Origin: Epiperipatus broadwayi
Lineage: Eukaryota; Onychophora; Udeonychophora; Euonychophora; Peripatidae
Length of the DNA: 64,000 nt
Assembly: GCA_028023455.1 (NCBI GenBank)
Contig: JAQFVV010006740.1
Coordinates: 17,501-81,500 of the forward strand
Direction: 5' to 3'
This document shows, piece by piece, positions 59,421 through 64,000 of this stretch. The stretch's first letter is position 1. Every line of letters begins with the position of its first letter. The notes below the pieces were generated by a model. It had not been told where the DNA came from. It saw only the letters and a program-made list of their open reading frames with translations, and searched no databases. Made by a program: the position numbers and the translations under genes.

Positions 59421-62400
59421 TACATCAAAAAACAAATAGCAAATTGTTTATTTGTTTTTTGTATTTCTTGTTTGTAAATCAATTGGCTCAACTGATAATC
59501 TTTCTGAATATTAGTTTAGAAATTTTTTTCAAATAATAGGACTTAATTAAAGTGTCAAACTATTATAATTTTGACCAAAATAAAAAAAAAGTCCAAACAG
59601 TAAAATCAATAAAAATATACTTGCGAATTTACATTTACTTAAACTAAGATAAAAAACATCGTCAAATTAAACTTTTGAAATTATTTATTTGGATGAAAAT
59701 AAACAATTATTCAGTCTAATTATCTTGCAAAATAATTCACTCTGTTCTAAAATGAAGCTATACTAGATTTTATAGGGACAAAATACTCAAATAGTTGTCA
59801 ACAAAATGAATTTTTTGAATATCTAGAAAACTTATATTTTTTCTGTTAACGAATAATCTAAAAAATATATCATTAATCTCTTATAACAGCACTATAATTT
59901 TAAAAAATAACATTTATTTAAAAATTAATATTGGGTGCGTTCATGCTGTTATCTGGAACACATCGTATATACTATTTTTTAACCTAGAAAATCAATTTTC
60001 CTTAAAATATAATTATTCATGGAAAAATAAAAGCAAACCAGATGTTGTTATAATAGAATGAAAACATTATCTACTATCTGAAAAAAAATAAGATAAATGT
60101 AAGAGAGTAAAACCATACCAGAAAATATTTAATAAAGAATAAATATGCCTGGAAAATAAATTGTTGAATAACAGATGAAATAAACCTTAGTACATTATGA
60201 AATGTAAACGTATGTCGAAGATAATATCATTTTACTGTTAAAATGAAAATGGAATTTTTTTTTATAATAATATTAACCAAAATAAGTAAGGAATCATTTG
60301 AATGCTGGATTATTTATTATTAGCACAAGGAGTATTTAAATCAAACGTATAAAACAAGTTACAGACAATCTTTAATTACTAAAGAAAAAAAAACTGCTAC
60401 ATTGTCAATAACCTGATGTCATCGTGTAAATTTTTATAATTGTAATAATCTTGAGAGGAAAACAAATGGAGCAAAAATGATTATAATATTAATAAGCAAC
60501 TAGTGAAGTGTTTGAAACAAAAGTAATAATAATATTGATGCGCAACCACTCTGAATCATGTGGAACGATTGTAATACCAATAAAAGTAAACGTTTTTTTG
60601 TTTGTTTGTTTGTTTAGGAACTTATATTTAAAGAAGAAAAAAGCTTGCAATATTTCTATATTTATTAATTATATACATTAAATGTAGTTGTTATTATAAT
60701 AGGGGGGAGGGTAGATCAATAGATAGTGAAATTAATAATTGATTTAATTTGATTATCTATATCATTATTTAATTTAAAAGTTATGTTTTTATCAAATATT
60801 GTTATATAATTAAAATCAATAGATATGGTTAATGATTTAATGAAATATATCATAAAAGTAATTAATAATATGTATGATATAACAAGGCGATAGGTTGGTG
60901 TTTAAATATACAATAATGAGTGTGTCAAATGATGATATTTTAAATTTGATCTTCTTTTTTATCATAAACAATCTAAGATAATCGGACTGAATTATAAATA
61001 ATTTTAGTTTATAGTTTGTAGAAACAATTAGTTATAAGAAATATATCAAACAAATATAATAAGTTAGAACTATCAAGGTAATAATCAAGTTGTTGGATAA
61101 AGCAGAGATAGGTAGATTATTTAGAGTATACCAAACAGGGGTCTATTAATATTTAACTGTTTCTCATAAATTGTAGATTAAAACTATTGCAGGTAGATAT
61201 AGGGGTTCAGATTTAATAGTACACAATATAAAATTTTATTGGTTGAATTTTGGTAGCTATATGTTGAATATAAAACTATAGGAAGATGGACTTTGAGTTG
61301 GAAAAACTAATTGAGGAATATCTTAGAAAAAAAGAAAATGTTGAAAGTAAAAAAAAAAAAAAAAAATTAAATAAAGATTAAATGATGAATATCACGTGTC
61401 TAAAAATACACAAAAGGTGACATTTTACAGTATTAAATAAGATTATTGCATTGAAGCAAGAATATAATAATTAATACGTTCCATTTTGTCTTTATAATTT
61501 TAAGCATAACTTATAAAGGGTTGATAATTGTAAAAAAAATAAAGGAAGGATGGTGATCTAATGGAAATACCTGATTTGTGATACAATATATATAAAGGTA
61601 AATATCACAACAGCTCCATATTATATGAAAAGATAATATATATATATATATATGAAAATCTTTCAATTGTTTACAGTATTATTATGTTATATTAATATAT
61701 AACTTTATTACTATTGTTATTTTACATTACCCATTAGTTAAAATGTTTATTATAATATCATGTAAATAATATGATTAAAGTTGTTGTTTTGAAAGTAAAC
61801 TTAAGTATGAAAAGATGCATTTCTTTTGTGAGGGTCATTATTACTCCATCACATGAACCTAAAGCATACAGTTTGAGATTAAAATAAGAAATTAATCCAG
61901 TATATAACAATATAACAGTCATTTACTACACATTTCTTAAAAGAGATTTTCACTTACTGTAAGCTTTCCTTGATCACATAAGACTTTGATGATATTGCAA
62001 TTTATCAAAGTATGCTTATCTATAAGGAATTAAATTAAGAATTACTTATTATTAAAAATATCAAATCTAATTGCAATTTAGATAACAATATTGGTTTAAT
62101 GGTAAGTATTAGAGAACATAAATATAAAATAGGAGTACAATTTTAATTATAGATTCAAGTTATAAATCTTTTCTTAATTAATACACTATCTATAGAGTTC
62201 AATAAACTGTCTCTTGATATTTTATAGGTGGATTAAATAACTAATTAAAAATCAAGGATTATTCTGAGATCCCCTTAGTATGAAATTATTATTACGATTA
62301 TTGCTAATTACAATTATATAGAAGTAATAATAATAACATTCAATATACAATAACATGATAGTATATTTTTTCATTAGTTAATTGAATGTCAATAATTATA

Positions 62401-63222
62401 GATGTTTTATTATATTCATTTAATCATTATTTTTAGTCATGAAAGTGTGTAGGTATTGTCATGCCATTGGATATATACTTTATAGTATTTATTTAATGTT
62501 AAAGGGTATGCAATCTTTTTGATAAGATAGGAGAGTCTAACAATTGTTAATATTGACCACAGATAATTAAGAAAATGGTAAGACTCTTAAATGATACTTA
62601 GATAAAGTCATAAAATAGCCTAATAAAGGGATTTGGAATATCTTCTAGGGGTCATTCTCCCTATTGACAGGGTACAATATATATAGTTGATAAATGCATG
62701 AGACACTATGTGTGAACAGTTTGCATTATATTTTTATAGTAATAATATTTTATTTCAATTTTAATTATGATATAATCATTTTTATTAGTCTATAAATTAT
62801 TATTTCATATTTTTGTTAAATATAACCTTATTAAAACATTGTATAATGATTACTAATTTCAAGCACAAATATTAAATAATAATCTCTAATTTAATAAAAA
62901 ATAATTTATAATCATCAATACATTTATTTATCTGAGACAATATCTTAAAATGTATTCAGGAAATATATGAATAATGAATTATGATGGATGAAGATATACA
63001 AGAGTAAAAAATTGAAACAACTAAAAAATGTTGGTTGTTTCTGCCAAAAATGCACCATGGGATTTATATTCTTTTTCATATGTCTTTAATTACATATGTC
63101 AAGTATAAGTGAATAGTGAAAACTATGTACAGTAATATTATAATAACATTGATGCTTATATTCTTATGTATGCACATTTGTAACTCTGAAGAAGATTATT
63201 GCAAATTGAAACTATAGGCTAA
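59421..63222. other. AT-rich non-coding DNA
   Basis: Nearly 3.8 kb without an open frame of more than about 60 codons, and without recognisable repeats beyond short homopolymers, a (TTTG)n run at 60595-60616 and (TA)n at 61639-61654. A G-rich gggggga motif lies at 60702. I see no support for any gene. Confidence 0.45.
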
Positions 63223-63276
63223 ATTGGAATATTTAATAAAGATATTGCATAATATTCAGTATGTATATATATATGA

Positions 63277-63884
<608 letters not shown>

Positions 63885-63978
63885 AGTGTCATAGCATCGG
63901 CCGAAAAGCAAACCCGCTAACCCGGGACAACTGCTTGTAAGGCAGCTGTGCTGACCTCTCGACCACCAACGCTTGACA
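63885..63978 (-). repeat. tRNA-derived repeat S1, copy 3
   Basis: The reverse complement has ggtggtcgagaggtcagc (D-arm-like), ctgccttacaagcag (a 4-bp stem with a seven-base loop cttacaa), gcgggtttgcttttcggccgat and a tgacac tail. This copy keeps the anticodon arm best; the T arm is degenerate. Confidence 0.65.
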
Positions 63979-64000
63979 AAATTACGTATGATTTTGCTTT

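Overview
This is a eukaryotic nuclear window, almost certainly from an invertebrate animal. It is roughly three quarters A+T by eye, has no operon-like gene packing, carries long (TA)n, (ATT)n and (GATA)n microsatellites, and is full of retroelement families typical of metazoans: Penelope-like, Ty3/gypsy, non-LTR LINE and tRNA-derived repeats. I cannot name the species. I found no intact host protein-coding gene, rRNA or functional tRNA gene. The window is best read as repeat-dense intergenic (or intronic) DNA.

Layout. 0-8 kb: copies of a ~190-bp dispersed repeat, a decayed LTR-promoter/gag remnant of a Ty3/gypsy element (about 3.4-5.1 kb) and a minus-strand LINE remnant (5.7-7.1 kb). 8.15-10.38 kb: first copy (minus) of a ~2-kb TG...CA-bounded element; the other two copies (plus) are at 21.99-23.99 and 37.81-39.82 kb. 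12.6-19.4 kb: a 1.5-1.7-kb direct duplication whose copies are about 3.6 kb apart; the first copy carries a 245-bp insertion with a 12-bp target duplication. 20.6-21.9 kb: Penelope-like locus A. 24-26.4 kb: gag-like debris, an LTR-like start and a tRNA-derived repeat. 28.1-30.9 kb: Penelope-like locus D with tRNA-like tails. 31.97-35.67 kb: a nearly complete, much more GC-rich Ty3/gypsy gag-pol, broken by two in-frame stops and three single-base frame changes, with a candidate -1 slippery heptamer at the gag/pol junction and no visible LTRs. 36-43 kb: remnants of a second Penelope-like family, tandem repeats, and a perfect 198-bp palindrome at 42,893-43,090. 46.4 kb: LINE 3' end. 52.1-53.0 kb: a ~900-bp compound tetranucleotide array. 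53.0-58.7 kb: three more Penelope-like loci. The remainder to 64 kb is AT-rich DNA with one (ATT)n array and a final tRNA-derived repeat.

The unifying observation is structural. Five Penelope-like loci from several sequence families all share one architecture: the element's 3' tail is present in inverted orientation at the other end, so the locus is bounded by long (about 120-440 bp) inverted arms, and the ends usually lie next to (TA)n tracts. In one family the tail contains a tRNA-like segment with recognisable Pol III A and B boxes; in another the tail contains a conserved stem-loop followed by GAAAC, reminiscent of, but not matching, the hammerhead core known from Penelope-like elements. 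The perfect palindrome at 42.9 kb is two such tails joined head to head with no spacer. All element calls are from motif recognition by eye; no database search was possible.
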